Positions 43,692 to 52,951 are shown, numbered from the stretch's first letter. The stretch is 64,000 nt of DNA from CAWALV01 sp963782965 (GCA_963782965.1 CAWALV010000002.1:372001-436000); one strand, 5' to 3'. Program-made: numbers and translations. The notes: generated from the letters alone by a model not told the origin.

Positions 43692-45392
43692 TCACCGATA
43701 GGCGGTCAGGAATCGGTCGCGGAAGGTGTCCATCGGCCACACCGGCGCGCTCGCGCTCGGCAACATGCCGTTCTGCCAGCGCCACGACGTGATGCGCTTC
43801 ATCACGTTCGGGTCGTGCGCGATGATCGTGATGGGCACGTCGTGACTGGCCCTGGCCCCGCTGACGATCGTGGCCGGCTGGTGGTCACCGAGCATGACCA
43901 CGACCAGGTTGTCGTCGTGCGCTTGCTGCACGAAAGAGATGACAGCGCGCAGCGAGTACTGGATCGATTCGCCGTACAGCGTTCGGACGTTGTTGGCGTC
44001 GCGCCAGACGACGCTCGGCGACTGGCCTTGTTGGGGCATTCCGTCGAACACCTCGCCGTTGCCGAGGCTTTGCGGGGGAACCATGTGCGGTAGTGGCGTC
44101 CACGGCGTGTGCGAGGAAACGAGATCGATCTCGGCCATGACCGGAGCGCGGTGCGGCTTTGCCAGTTCGAGCTGCTGGAACGCCGACAGGGTGTACTGAT
44201 CGGGCACCGGGGCGTAGCTGAACCTCGGGCCGACGTATCCCACGTTCAGGCTGTTGTAGAGCTTGGCGTAGTGGTAGAACGACGTGCCCTGGGCCCAGAC
44301 TCGGTTGTCTGCCGGAACGTCGCTCACCGTGCGCCACCCGGCGCGCTTGAAGGCATCGCTCAGGGTGAAGCGATCACTCGAGACGAGCTGGTCGTAGCGC
44401 TGCTGGTTGTTGATCCACAGGCCCGATTGCAAAGTGGAGTGGGCGAGCCAGCTGATCCCCCCGAAGGTCGGCGACGTCAGGAACGCGCTCTTCGCGGCAA
44501 ACCCGGCTGCGGTGAGTTGTTTCGTGCCCGACTTCAGCACGGCGTCGATCGGAGGCGAGAACGCCGAGCCTTGCACGGCGACTCTGCCGTAACTTTCGAC
44601 GAACACGATAAGGACGTCCTTGCCGCGCAGCGCAGTGAGCAAGTCCGCGCCGGGAGCGGAGGCGAAATGATCCTTCGCCGCGATCCCCGACAAGAAAGTG
44701 TGCTGGTCGTGTGCGGCGGCACGTATGGCCTGCACCTGGTCGTAGGCGAGCGTCGCTGCGTTACTCGACGCGAGTGGGGCAATCCCGCCAACCTGAACGC
44801 CGAGCACGGCGCAGACGACCCATACGATCCCGAACGCGGCCGTCACGCGTGCCGAAACCGTGCGATGGCCGGTCGTCAGCTTCAGCAGGCGAAGTACGGA
44901 AAGCGTCATGAACACGAGGAGCGCGACGACGAACAGCGCCGTTCCGACGACAGCGGCGTCGGCCCACACCCGGCCCACTGAATCGCGTAGCACACCGAAC
45001 GCCGGAGGGATGTTCCCCCAGTCGACAACCGGGTTGAACGGCCGGTCGAACAGTTCGAAGACGCCCATGTCGAGAATCTTCACCAAGGCGAGGATGCCGA
45101 GCAGGACGCCCACGACAACGGCCAGTATCCGGCGCGGTCGTGGGGGCAATACGAGCGCGATGGCGACGACGACCACACCTTCGACCGGTACCCGAAGGAA
45201 CGCGCCGATCGTGAGATCGCTGAGTCGTAGCGGCGCAACCAGAGCGAACCAGACGAGAAGCACGGCCAGCGTGGTCGTCGTCCAGCGCAATGCGGCGTGG
45301 AGTCGCTGACCAGGGCCGACAGCCGGCCCGTCCTCTTCTGGTGCCACGGGCGGGCGATCGGGTGCGCGCTTGATGAGGTCGACGAACGACAA
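43692..45392 (-). CDS. LTA-synthase-like sulfatase-fold membrane enzyme
   Basis: About 566 residues: a TTG start at 45392 preceded by GGAGGAGGG, then four to five membrane helices (TTTTLAVLLVWFALVAPL, VVVGVLLGILALVKILDMGV, VVGTALFVVALLVFMTLS) and an extracellular sulfatase domain (GKDVLIVFVESYGRVAV, TSPTFGGISWLAHSTLQSGL, APVMAEIDLVSSHTPWTPLP, NLVVVMLGDHQPATIV). S/T in TSPTFGG is the expected phospho-acceptor. Relatives transfer phospho-alcohol groups to glycolipids or polymers (LTA synthase, EptA-like). It neighbours a CDP-alcohol phosphatidyltransferase, suggesting a phospholipid headgroup donor. Confidence 0.85.
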   Translation of the reverse strand: MSFVDLIKRAPDRPPVAPEEDGPAVGPGQRLHAALRWTTTTLAVLLVWFALVAPLRLSDLTIGAFLRVPVEGVVVVAIALVLPPRPRRILAVVVGVLLGILALVKILDMGVFELFDRPFNPVVDWGNIPPAFGVLRDSVGRVWADAAVVGTALFVVALLVFMTLSVLRLLKLTTGHRTVSARVTAAFGIVWVVCAVLGVQVGGIAPLASSNAATLAYDQVQAIRAAAHDQHTFLSGIAAKDHFASAPGADLLTALRGKDVLIVFVESYGRVAVQGSAFSPPIDAVLKSGTKQLTAAGFAAKSAFLTSPTFGGISWLAHSTLQSGLWINNQQRYDQLVSSDRFTLSDAFKRAGWRTVSDVPADNRVWAQGTSFYHYAKLYNSLNVGYVGPRFSYAPVPDQYTLSAFQQLELAKPHRAPVMAEIDLVSSHTPWTPLPHMVPPQSLGNGEVFDGMPQQGQSPSVVWRDANNVRTLYGESIQYSLRAVISFVQQAHDDNLVVVMLGDHQPATIVSGARASHDVPITIIAHDPNVMKRITSWRWQNGMLPSASAPVWPMDTFRDRFLTAYR

Positions 45393-45411
45393 CCCGCCCT
45401 CCTCCGATCCG

Positions 45412-46212
45412 CTACTCGCCGCGCGCGGCAGCTGCCGCCGGACGTGCGGCTTCACTCCGCCATACGGTTGTGCGGGCGAGCCGGTTCACCGACTGACGCA
45501 GCCCACTGGCGGTGTCCTGCGCCGCCCGCGCGTGACGTCGGAGCCACCACACGTCACGCCCGAAGGATTCGGCGAGCATGGCCAGCGCTCCGGCGAGCAC
45601 CGCTGTGCCCGCAGTGCCGTGAAGCAAGCCGGCGGCGGCAGCCGTGAGCACGATGCCTTGGACGGCAGCCACAACTTTTCGCCAGTACCGCGGCGGCAGC
45701 ACTGCACGCATCCAGGGCAGCAGCCACGAGCTCGCCACGAACGCGTACCGCGCCATGCCGATGACGAGAAGCCAGGCGCCCGATTCCCGGGCCACATAGC
45801 TGCTCAGCACCAGAATCAAGAACGCATCGACCTCCATGTCGAACCGGGCGCCGAGCGACGACGCCGTCGCGGTCTGCCGCGCAACCCAGCCGTCGGCTGC
45901 GTCGAGCGTGAGGGCGACCGTGGCGAGCCCGACCAGGATGCCGACCGGTATTGGCCGGGCGAATGCATCCGCGACCAATGCGGCTACCCCGCCGACGAGT
46001 ACTGCGCGAACGAGCGTCACCCGGTTGGCGGGCCCGAGCCGCGGACATCCAGCGCGGCGTAAGCCGCGGGCGACGGCGATGCTCGCGGTCGCTCCACAGG
46101 CCAGGCCGGCGACCCAGCCGAGAGCATCGAGGCCGACGGTGACGTCGAGGACGCCGAGCAGCCCCAGCTGACCTGCCAGCCCGAGCGCCGGGCCGGTGGG
46201 AACCGCCGTCAT
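45412..46212 (-). CDS. CDP-alcohol phosphatidyltransferase
   Basis: 266 residues with six membrane helices. The catalytic motif D-x2-D-G-x2-A-R-x8-G-x3-D-x3-D is complete, spread over DAADGWVARQTATASSLGAR and FDMEVD. These enzymes move a phosphatidyl group from CDP-diacylglycerol to an alcohol such as inositol, glycerol or an archaetidyl analogue. The gene ends 20 bases before the sulfatase-fold enzyme and is co-directional, so the two likely form one lipid-modifying unit. Confidence 0.88.
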   Translation of the reverse strand: MTAVPTGPALGLAGQLGLLGVLDVTVGLDALGWVAGLACGATASIAVARGLRRAGCPRLGPANRVTLVRAVLVGGVAALVADAFARPIPVGILVGLATVALTLDAADGWVARQTATASSLGARFDMEVDAFLILVLSSYVARESGAWLLVIGMARYAFVASSWLLPWMRAVLPPRYWRKVVAAVQGIVLTAAAAGLLHGTAGTAVLAGALAMLAESFGRDVWWLRRHARAAQDTASGLRQSVNRLARTTVWRSEAARPAAAAARGE

Positions 46213-46266
46213 AGTGCCTCCGTGCCGGGGGGTACACGCGCTACACGAGCGCAGTGGCGGTCGGGT

Positions 46267-47025
46267 TCACTTCTGCGCAACGAGGGCGAGCTTGCGAACT
46301 CGTCCGATCCGTAGCCAGTCACTCCAGAGCCGGTGTGAGACCAGCAGATCCTCGACCGCCCGATGCCCGATCTGCCCCGCGATTTCGGAGGCATCCGCGG
46401 CGAATGCGGTTCTCAGGGAATCTGCGACGGCCTGGTGCGAGGCACTGTGGTCCTCCTGCCACCGCACAACCAGTCCCACTCGTTCCAGGCAGGCGACCAT
46501 CTCCGGCAGCGGCGTGAGCCAGACCGTGTCGGAATCCGGCATCTGTTCTCGCTCTTCCGGCGTCAGTGGCGCGCCTTCCTCCATGGTGAAGGCGAACCGC
46601 CCGCCGCGCGGTAGGGCGCGAGACACTTCACGGAGCAGTGCCTCCTTGTCGGCAAAGGCGAGCATCGTCTCGAGCAGGAGCACCACATCGAATGGCCCGG
46701 CGGGGAGCGGGGGGACGTGCGAGACCGCGAAGTGGCACGGCAGGTCGCCCGCGCGTTCGCGTGCGATTTCGACGGCGCTCGAGCTGGAGTCGATTCCCAC
46801 GTAGGCACAGCCAAGCTGCCGCGTGATGTATCGCCCAGGCCCGGCGACCCCACAGCACAGGTCGAGCACGCTGACCCCTGGCCCCACATCGGCGTGCCCG
46901 GCCAGCGCCAAAATCTCGCTGGCCAGCATGAAGCTCTCCTGCCCGACGAATTCGCCAGGAACGTAGGCCGATACGCGAGCCCGCTGCAGAGCCGCTTCGA
47001 AGGGAGCACGCTCGTCCTGCTTCAT
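46267..47025 (-). CDS. SAM-dependent methyltransferase (UbiE/sarcosine-methyltransferase-like)
   Basis: About 252 residues. SAM motif VSVLDLCCGVAGPGRYITRQ, then AYVGIDSSSSAVEIARERAG, FDVVLLLETMLAFADKEALL and ALPRGGRFAFTMEEG. The C-terminal part (VWLTPLPEMVACLERVGLVV) is typical of methyltransferases acting on small molecules. ATG at 47025; a longer frame upstream has no good start. It is 55 bases upstream of the phosphatidyltransferase gene on the same strand and may belong to the same cluster. Confidence 0.85.
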   Translation of the reverse strand: MKQDERAPFEAALQRARVSAYVPGEFVGQESFMLASEILALAGHADVGPGVSVLDLCCGVAGPGRYITRQLGCAYVGIDSSSSAVEIARERAGDLPCHFAVSHVPPLPAGPFDVVLLLETMLAFADKEALLREVSRALPRGGRFAFTMEEGAPLTPEEREQMPDSDTVWLTPLPEMVACLERVGLVVRWQEDHSASHQAVADSLRTAFAADASEIAGQIGHRAVEDLLVSHRLWSDWLRIGRVRKLALVAQK

Positions 47026-47142
47026 GGGCTGCCACCCGTGGGTCTGAGGTGTTCGGTCTCGCGAACCGGCCGGCCCGCCGTCACTGACACGCGTGCACGG
47101 CGCGAGTGGTTCAGTACGGCCGGGCGACAACCAGCGAACCGG

Positions 47143-48090
47143 TTAGTCGGGGAAGCCGACCCGGCGTACCTGTTCCGTAGAGCGGGTGGCGTCGAGGAAG
47201 ACGTTGTGTACTTGCGGCCATCGTTCGCGCAAGTCGTGGTCGATCTCGGCGCTGACCCGCTCCACGTCGTCCGACGACAAGCCCTCGGAAAGATCGAGCC
47301 GCGCCGCAACGAGCACCTGGTCGACGCCCAACTGCATCGTGAGGAGATCGACGACGTCGTCGACCGCCGGGTGGCCGGCAAGGTGGTCGCGCATCTCCGT
47401 TCGCACCTTGGGGTCGGCGGCCTCGCCGATCAGCTGTGCCTTGACGTCGCGGGCCAGCGCGACGCCGACGATGACCAGCAGGACGGCGATCAGCGCCGCG
47501 GCGACCCCCTCCCAGGCTTCGGAGCCGGTCACCTGGTGCAACACGATGCCTGCGGTGGCGATCAGGATGCCGATTACGGCGGCGGTGTCTTCGCCGGCAA
47601 CGGTCTTGACGCTCGGGTCGTTCGAACGCCGCACGTGTTCGCTCAGGCTGCGTCCGCGTTCGCGTGACTCACGGCGCACTTGTCTGATGGCACGCACCCA
47701 GGACGTGCCGTCAGCGAGAAGCGCGAGCCCCAACGAGACATACACGACGAGGTAGTAGTGCGAGCCGACGGTCTCGTGACTCGTGAACGCCTGGTATGCC
47801 TCGATGCCGGAGAACCCGGCGCCGGCCACCAGGATTCCGAGCGCCGCCAGCAACGACCAGAAGAACCGCTCCATGCCGTAGCCGAAGGGGTGACGCGAGT
47901 CGGCCCGCCGGTTGCTGCGACGCAAGGCCGTCAACAAGAAGGCTTGATCCATCGTGTCGGCGACGGAGTGCGCGCCCTCGGCAAAGAGTGCAGCCGAACC
48001 AGTGAGCAGCGCGCCCGCGAACTTCACCGCCGTGACACCCGCGTTCGCAGCGAGCGCGATCACCACCGTGCGCTTGCTCTCCCCTGCCAT
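47143..48090 (-). CDS. Cation diffusion facilitator (CDF) family transporter
   Basis: About 315 residues. Helices start VVIALAANAGVTAVKFAGAL; the metal site residues are in ALFAEGAHSVADTMDQAFLL and later LIATAGIVLHQVTG; the histidine-rich stretch is RADSRHPFGYGMERFFW. The C-terminal domain (AADPKVRTEMRDHLAGHPAV, DDVVDLLTMQLGVDQVLVAA) fits the cytoplasmic dimer domain. CDF proteins exchange Zn, Mn, Co or Fe for protons. ATG 48090 is chosen; upstream reading is arginine-rich and not homologous. It is divergent from the DUF4129 gene. Confidence 0.88.
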   Translation of the reverse strand: MAGESKRTVVIALAANAGVTAVKFAGALLTGSAALFAEGAHSVADTMDQAFLLTALRRSNRRADSRHPFGYGMERFFWSLLAALGILVAGAGFSGIEAYQAFTSHETVGSHYYLVVYVSLGLALLADGTSWVRAIRQVRRESRERGRSLSEHVRRSNDPSVKTVAGEDTAAVIGILIATAGIVLHQVTGSEAWEGVAAALIAVLLVIVGVALARDVKAQLIGEAADPKVRTEMRDHLAGHPAVDDVVDLLTMQLGVDQVLVAARLDLSEGLSSDDVERVSAEIDHDLRERWPQVHNVFLDATRSTEQVRRVGFPD

Positions 48091-48284
48091 GGTTCGGGCA
48101 TGCCCCGGGCCGGCTACAGCCATGCCACCCGAGTGGTCCGGTCGTACCACGATGATCGCGGCCGGCCGTGGACGTGGCGGTACTGTGGCACTCCGGTCGC
48201 GATGACGGGCGCGGCACGACGTGCCGTGGCGCGCTCCCTGACACGGAGTGGCGACCGTGGCGACGGAGGGTTCGGAGGGTTTCG

Positions 48285-49136
48285 GTGCCCCTTCAACAGG
48301 TCGGACGCCGACGGCTCGCGGCGGCCGGCGTCGTCGCGTCGCTCGGCTTGGTCGCGGTAGGTGCGGGCGCGCGCGGGGCTGCCCCGCACGGCTCGGCACG
48401 CGACGCCCGCGCAGGCATCGCGGTGATCGGCGTCTTGATCTTGATCGCTGTGGGGAGCCAGGCGGTCACCCGGGCCACCCGTGCGTACCTTCGCGCGCTG
48501 GTCATCGTCGCCGCGGTCGTCGTCGGTCTGCTGCTCGCCGGTTGGGCGCTCTTCACCGGACTCCATCTCGTCCCGGGGACGTCCAGGCCCGGCGACCACC
48601 CGGGGCAGAGCCCTCCGACCGTGCCCGCAGCGCACGGTGACCTTCACCTGCACCTATCAGTGCCCGTCGTCGCTATCGCAGCGACGGTGGCCGCATTGCT
48701 CACCGCCGCCGCCGTCGCGCTGTTTGCCTCTCATCGACGACGCGCGCGGGCAGTGGCAACGCCGAAACCCGACGCCGTCATCTATGCAGCGCTCGAGGCC
48801 GGCGACATCGCGCTGCGCGACGTCGAAGATCCGCGAGAAGCCATCATTGCTTGCTACGCCGCGATGGAGGGCGTGCTCGCCCACGTCGGTATTCGGCGGC
48901 TCGTCGCGGAGACACCTTCGGAGTTGCTCGCCCGCACCGCTGTTCGTCACGTCGCGCCCGAAGCAGCAGCGCGACTGACCGAACTCTTCCTCGAGGCGCG
49001 CTACAGCAGGCATCGGCTGACGTCGGCCGCTCGGAGCGAGGCGCAGCAGGCGCTTTCCCGGCTCCGGGCGGCCGCTCGTGCGGATCAGGAGCCGGCTCGG
49101 GAGACACCCGAAGAGCAGCTGGGCAGGTCGAGGTGA
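48285..49136 (+). CDS. DUF4129-containing membrane protein
   Basis: About 283 residues: GTG start after GGAGGG, three or four membrane helices (RAGIAVIGVLILIAVGSQAV, ALVIVAAVVVGLLLAGWALF, VPVVAIAATVAALLTAAAVA), then a cytoplasmic DUF4129 helix set (IIACYAAMEGVLAHVGIRRL, ETPSELLARTAVRHVAPEAA, ARLTELFLEARYSRHRLTSA). DUF4129 proteins accompany MoxR and DUF58 genes in actinobacteria and are structurally linked to transglutaminase modules. It is the first of five overlapping genes ending at 52453. Confidence 0.82.
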   Translation: MPLQQVGRRRLAAAGVVASLGLVAVGAGARGAAPHGSARDARAGIAVIGVLILIAVGSQAVTRATRAYLRALVIVAAVVVGLLLAGWALFTGLHLVPGTSRPGDHPGQSPPTVPAAHGDLHLHLSVPVVAIAATVAALLTAAAVALFASHRRRARAVATPKPDAVIYAALEAGDIALRDVEDPREAIIACYAAMEGVLAHVGIRRLVAETPSELLARTAVRHVAPEAAARLTELFLEARYSRHRLTSAARSEAQQALSRLRAAARADQEPARETPEEQLGRSR

Positions 49137-49630
49137 TGGATGACGTGCGGCCGCGCAGGTTCCTCTTGCCCATCGCCGCCGTTGCGGGCTTCCTGTTGCT
49201 CGGCTACCTCGACGCGCGCGGTCCTGGGGTCGCCGTCGCTGCACTGGTGTTGGTTGCAGTGCTCCTCGTCGTCCTGCGCGCGGGCCTTCAACCATCAGGG
49301 CCGGTCGTGTCGGTGCCCAAACCACGCGATCGGAACGCAGGCTTTCCGCGATATCGAGAGCTGGTCACCGCGCTGCGATTCGCAGACGTCGACCCGGTCC
49401 GCTTCGAGCAGGCTACCCGCCCCGTCCTGGTCGGGATCTTCGCCCGAGTGCTCTCCGAAGAGCACGACGTACAAGTGGGCACCGACCCCGAGCGTGCTCG
49501 AGCGCTCATCGGTCCGCAGCTATGGTCGTTGCTCGAACCCGTTCCAGCGCAGGGCAAATCCAACGTCCACCGGTTGCCGCGAAAGGTGCTAGAAGACATG
49601 GTGTCGCGACTCGAGGACCTTCACCGATGA
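49136..49630 (+). CDS. Hypothetical membrane protein of the MoxR operon
   Basis: 164 residues: a short head (MDDVRPRRFLLPIAAVAG), two membrane helices up to VLVAVLLVVLRAGLQ, then a soluble part (FPRYRELVTALRFADVDPVR, FEQATRPVLVGIFARVLSEE, IGPQLWSLLEPVPAQGKS). ATG at 49136 overlaps the preceding stop (TGATG), and its own stop overlaps the MoxR ATG. Its place between DUF4129 and MoxR is typical for this operon type. No enzymatic motif. Confidence 0.78.
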   Translation: MDDVRPRRFLLPIAAVAGFLLLGYLDARGPGVAVAALVLVAVLLVVLRAGLQPSGPVVSVPKPRDRNAGFPRYRELVTALRFADVDPVRFEQATRPVLVGIFARVLSEEHDVQVGTDPERARALIGPQLWSLLEPVPAQGKSNVHRLPRKVLEDMVSRLEDLHR

Positions 49631-50649
49631 CCGGTACCGGCGGGCAGTCGCCAGGTGCAGCCGGCAGCGCCATCGACTCCTGGAGCCCGTCGCAGACGAG
49701 TCAGCGCGCTGCACTGATCCTCGACGAGATCGAACGCGTCGTGGTCGGTAAACGTGCAGCCCTCGAGCTCGTGATGGCCGGCATCTTGGCCAGCGGGCAT
49801 GTTCTCATCGAAGACCTCCCCGGGCTGGGGAAGACCCTTGTCGCACGCTCGTTCGCGCATGTACTGGGTCTGCAGTTCTCGCGCGTTCAGTTCACTCCGG
49901 ACTTGCTGCCGTCCGACCTCACCGGCGCGGCGTTCTACGACCAGCGGATCGGCGACTTCGTGTTCCGCCCTGGTCCGGTGTTCACGAACCTGCTGCTCGC
50001 CGACGAGATCAATCGCACGCCGCCGAAGACGCAGGCCGCGCTCCTCGAGGCGATGCAGGAACGGCAAGTGAGCATCGACGGCGAGACCCGCCCGCTGCCC
50101 GACCCGTTCGTCGTCCTGGCAACCGACAACCCGATCGAATACGAAGGCACCTACCCGCTTCCCGAGGCGCAGCTCGACCGATTCCTGCTGCGGGTCCGGC
50201 TCGGTTACCTGGACGACGTGGAGGAGGCGCAACTGCTCCAGCGCCGCCTCGATCGTGGTTCTGCGCCGCCGGTGCTCCGCGAACTCGTGAGCGCCGGCGA
50301 CGTGATGTGCATGCGGGAGTCCTTGGAAGCCGTCGAGGTGGACGCCGATATCGTGGCGTACGTCGTTGCCCTGCTCAATGCGACACGGACGCATGACAGC
50401 GTCGCCGTCGGTGCGAGCCCGCGCGGTGGCCTCGCCGCCGTCCAGCTCGCTCGCGCAACGGCGTTGCTTGCCGGCCGCGACTTCGTCGTTCCTGACGACG
50501 TGAAAGGCATCGCCTCGCCAGCCCTGGCCCACAGGTTGGCGCTGAAGCCGGAGATGTGGGTGCGCAAGGTCACCCAGGAGCAGGTCGTGGCGGAAATCCT
50601 CGGCGCTGTCCCGACGCCGCGGACGAGGTCAGGACCGGCCGCGCCGTGA
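49627..50649 (+). CDS. MoxR-family AAA+ ATPase
   Basis: 340 residues. Walker A LIEDLPGLGKTLVARSFAHV, Walker B FTNLLLADEINRTPPKTQAA, LEAMQERQVSIDGETR, sensor 1 FVVLATDNPIEYEGTYPLPE, arginine finger AQLDRFLLRVRLGYL and a C-terminal lid (SPRGGLAAVQLARATALLAG). MoxR proteins are chaperone-like ATPases acting on partner vWA/DUF58 proteins. ATGA overlap before and GTGA overlap after place it in the middle of the operon. Confidence 0.93.
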   Translation: MTGTGGQSPGAAGSAIDSWSPSQTSQRAALILDEIERVVVGKRAALELVMAGILASGHVLIEDLPGLGKTLVARSFAHVLGLQFSRVQFTPDLLPSDLTGAAFYDQRIGDFVFRPGPVFTNLLLADEINRTPPKTQAALLEAMQERQVSIDGETRPLPDPFVVLATDNPIEYEGTYPLPEAQLDRFLLRVRLGYLDDVEEAQLLQRRLDRGSAPPVLRELVSAGDVMCMRESLEAVEVDADIVAYVVALLNATRTHDSVAVGASPRGGLAAVQLARATALLAGRDFVVPDDVKGIASPALAHRLALKPEMWVRKVTQEQVVAEILGAVPTPRTRSGPAAP

Positions 50650-51917
50650 CCCTGCAGTGGGAAATCGGCAGCCAGCAGCGGCGGCTGCTCACGCTCGTTG
50701 TTATCGCGTTGATCGCGGCGGTGTCGCTCCGGCACGCGATCCTCGCGACGCTGGCGGTTCCCCCGCTGTGGTTGCTGGCTTGGCCCTACCTTCGGGGCGA
50801 CGACCGCGAGAGCACCACGCCTGTGGTGACCACGACGACGGTCGCCCCCGACAGCTGCCTCGAAGGCGACGTCGTCCAGGTGGAGTTCTGGTTCGAAGCG
50901 GCCGTGGGGCTCGACCAGCTCGAACTCGAGCTGCTCCCTGACTCTCGCGCGGAGTTCGTCGACTGCTTGCCAGTGCTGACATTCTTCGGTGTCAGGGCAC
51001 CCGTGCGCGCCGCGTGGTCGATGAAGGTGGGGCGCTGGGGACGGCGCAGCGCCGGCACCATCGCGGTGCGCGCGTTCAGCAGCGGGCGCCTGTTCGAGGC
51101 CCGCGCGAGCCTTTCGTTGCCCGAGATCAGGGTCTATCCGCATCACCCACCGCTGCGTGCGCTGCGCGTGCCCTACTGGTTGCCGGATCGCATGGGCGAC
51201 CACGTCAGCAGGTCGGCGGGCGAAGGCGTCGAGTTCATCGACGTCCGCGAGTACCGCCACGGCGACAAGGCTCGCCGCATCAACTGGCGCGCGACGGCAC
51301 GCCGCGGCTCTCTGCAGGTCAACGCCACCGCCGCCGAGCACGCGTGCGACGTCGTCGTCCTGATCGACGCGTTCAGCGACGTCGGTGGCCCCGCGCACAG
51401 CAGCCTGGACGTCGGGGTGCGCGGCGCGGTCGCCACCGCACAGGCCTACCTCGGCCGCCACGACCGCGTCGGGCTGGTCGTCCTGGGCGGTGAACTCGCC
51501 TGGCTTCGCCCGGACGTTGGTTCCCGGCAGTTCTACCGAGTGATCGAGCGCATCCTCGATGTGCGCCAGGCGCGTGTAGGCGACCGCCCGGCGCTGTCCG
51601 GCCTCCCGCCTCGCGTCTTGCCACCGGGAGGGCTCGCTTTCGTCTTTTCGCCGTTGCTCGATCCCCGTGCCATCTCGGCGATTCACGCGCTTCGCGAGCG
51701 CGGCGTCGTGCCGGTCGTTATCGACGTCCGGACAGCTGAGCCGCTCGCCGAACGGGCGATCGCGAACTCCGATCTCGCGCTTCGGTTGTGGCGGATCGAC
51801 CATGACGTCGAGCTGCGCGGGTTGCGGCGCTCGGGGGTGCTCGTCGTCGAGTGGGACGGCGAGCAGTCGCTTGATCTCGCGTTCACCCTGCTGCCGGATC
51901 GGATGCGGTCGGCATGA
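50646..51917 (+). CDS. DUF58 (vWA-like) membrane-anchored protein
   Basis: 423 residues: two N-terminal membrane helices (LLTLVVIALIAAVSLRHAIL, AVPPLWLLAWPYL), a beta-rich section (DVVQVEFWFEAAVGLDQLE), the DUF58 signature (EFIDVREYRHGDKARRINWR, ATARRGSLQVN) and a vWA-like fold (CDVVVLIDAFSDVGG). DUF58 proteins are MoxR partners. GTG start overlaps the moxR stop. Probable role in envelope maturation or stress; not proven for any close relative here. Confidence 0.88.
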   Translation: MTLQWEIGSQQRRLLTLVVIALIAAVSLRHAILATLAVPPLWLLAWPYLRGDDRESTTPVVTTTTVAPDSCLEGDVVQVEFWFEAAVGLDQLELELLPDSRAEFVDCLPVLTFFGVRAPVRAAWSMKVGRWGRRSAGTIAVRAFSSGRLFEARASLSLPEIRVYPHHPPLRALRVPYWLPDRMGDHVSRSAGEGVEFIDVREYRHGDKARRINWRATARRGSLQVNATAAEHACDVVVLIDAFSDVGGPAHSSLDVGVRGAVATAQAYLGRHDRVGLVVLGGELAWLRPDVGSRQFYRVIERILDVRQARVGDRPALSGLPPRVLPPGGLAFVFSPLLDPRAISAIHALRERGVVPVVIDVRTAEPLAERAIANSDLALRLWRIDHDVELRGLRRSGVLVVEWDGEQSLDLAFTLLPDRMRSA

Positions 51918-52453
51918 GGAGCGGCCGTCCTCGGCAGCCGAGCTTCCCGGTGCGAGTCACGATGGTGCCCGCGTCGCCGATCCGTCTCGTCGCGGCGACG
52001 CTGGGCGCAGTCGTCGCGCTGATTCCTGCGCTGTCGAACACCTTGGGGGTGGTACAAGCCCTGGCCCTCGCCTGCACGTTGCTGAGTGCGGCGACTGCGG
52101 TCGTGGCTCTCGCCGGGCTGCCGACCATCGTCGCGTCGATGGGCATCGCGGAGACTGTGATCGTGACGTTGCGTCACGGCGGGCCGGCAGTCGTGCTCGC
52201 GGAAGCCCTTGCGGTGCTGGCCTACCTCCTTGTCGCCGATCCGGCTGGCGCTTTGCCGCGCGACGGCGAGCGCGACGTGCCGTCACACTTCGTCATGAGC
52301 ACGGTGACGGTCTTCGTGACCGGCGCCGCGGCCACCGGGGCGGTGTGGGCGCTCGGGTTCGCGGTCGCCGGCGCAGGTCTTGCGCTTGCGGTGCTCGGCG
52401 TGGCGGCTGCGGTCGCGAGCGTCGCCGTCGTCCGCTGGCTGCTCGAGTCCTGA
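51914..52453 (+). CDS. Hypothetical membrane protein, last gene of MoxR operon
   Basis: 179 residues with five or six hydrophobic helices (PIRLVAATLGAVVALIPALS, LGVVQALALACTLLSAATAV, VVLAEALAVLAYLLVADPAG, MSTVTVFVTGAAATGAVWAL). ATG overlaps the DUF58 stop. No known domain recognised. It ends six bases from the convergent phosphatase gene. Confidence 0.75.
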   Translation: MRSGRPRQPSFPVRVTMVPASPIRLVAATLGAVVALIPALSNTLGVVQALALACTLLSAATAVVALAGLPTIVASMGIAETVIVTLRHGGPAVVLAEALAVLAYLLVADPAGALPRDGERDVPSHFVMSTVTVFVTGAAATGAVWALGFAVAGAGLALAVLGVAAAVASVAVVRWLLES

Positions 52454-52459
52454 GCTGGC

Positions 52460-52951
52460 CTACGAGCGCAGTTGCCCGCGCACGTGTTCGAGCAGAGCGC
52501 GGCAGGTGCGCTCGACCATGTCGAGCACCGCTTCGAAGCCTTGTGCGCCTCCGTAGAACGGATCGGGGACGTCGACGTCGCCCTGATCGGCGCTGGCCTT
52601 CGGGTCGAACTCGCGCAGGAGGTGCAGCTTGTGCTGCTCGCCGGGGGGCGCCAGGCCGCGCAGAGCCGACAGGTTCGATCGGTCGAGTGCGAGTACCAGG
52701 TCGTGCTCGCCGAACCAATGCGCAACGAACTGCCTCGAGAGATGCGACCCGGCGTCATAGCCGCGGCGCGCCAGGGCATCGAGCGCCCGCTGGTCGGCCG
52801 GGTCGCCCATGTGCCAGTCGCCTGTGCCCGCGCTGGAAATCGCAATCGCCCGGTCGAGCCCCGCGTCGCGCACTAATGCCCGCATGACAGCGTCCGCCAT
52901 CGGCGAGCGGCAGATGTTGCCGAGGCAGACGAAGCAGATGCGGTAGGGCAC
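52460..52951 (-). CDS. Low-molecular-weight protein-tyrosine phosphatase
   Basis: About 163 residues. The active-site loop CLGNICRSPMADAVM carries the C-x5-R-S signature, and the general acid is in DVDVPDPFYGGAQGFEAVL (DPF). Mycobacterial PtpA is the closest known type; others act on BY-kinases or arsenate. GTG at 52951 starts at VPYRICFVC, immediately before the loop. Its position after the MoxR operon and next to the oxidoreductase gives no clear functional link. Confidence 0.92.
   Translation of the reverse strand: MPYRICFVCLGNICRSPMADAVMRALVRDAGLDRAIAISSAGTGDWHMGDPADQRALDALARRGYDAGSHLSRQFVAHWFGEHDLVLALDRSNLSALRGLAPPGEQHKLHLLREFDPKASADQGDVDVPDPFYGGAQGFEAVLDMVERTCRALLEHVRGQLRS

Noticed and set aside
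50205..51803. 532-residue minus-strand open frame
   Set aside because: It is opposite the MoxR and DUF58 genes, both with clear motifs and overlapping starts; the minus frame is arginine-rich with no family.
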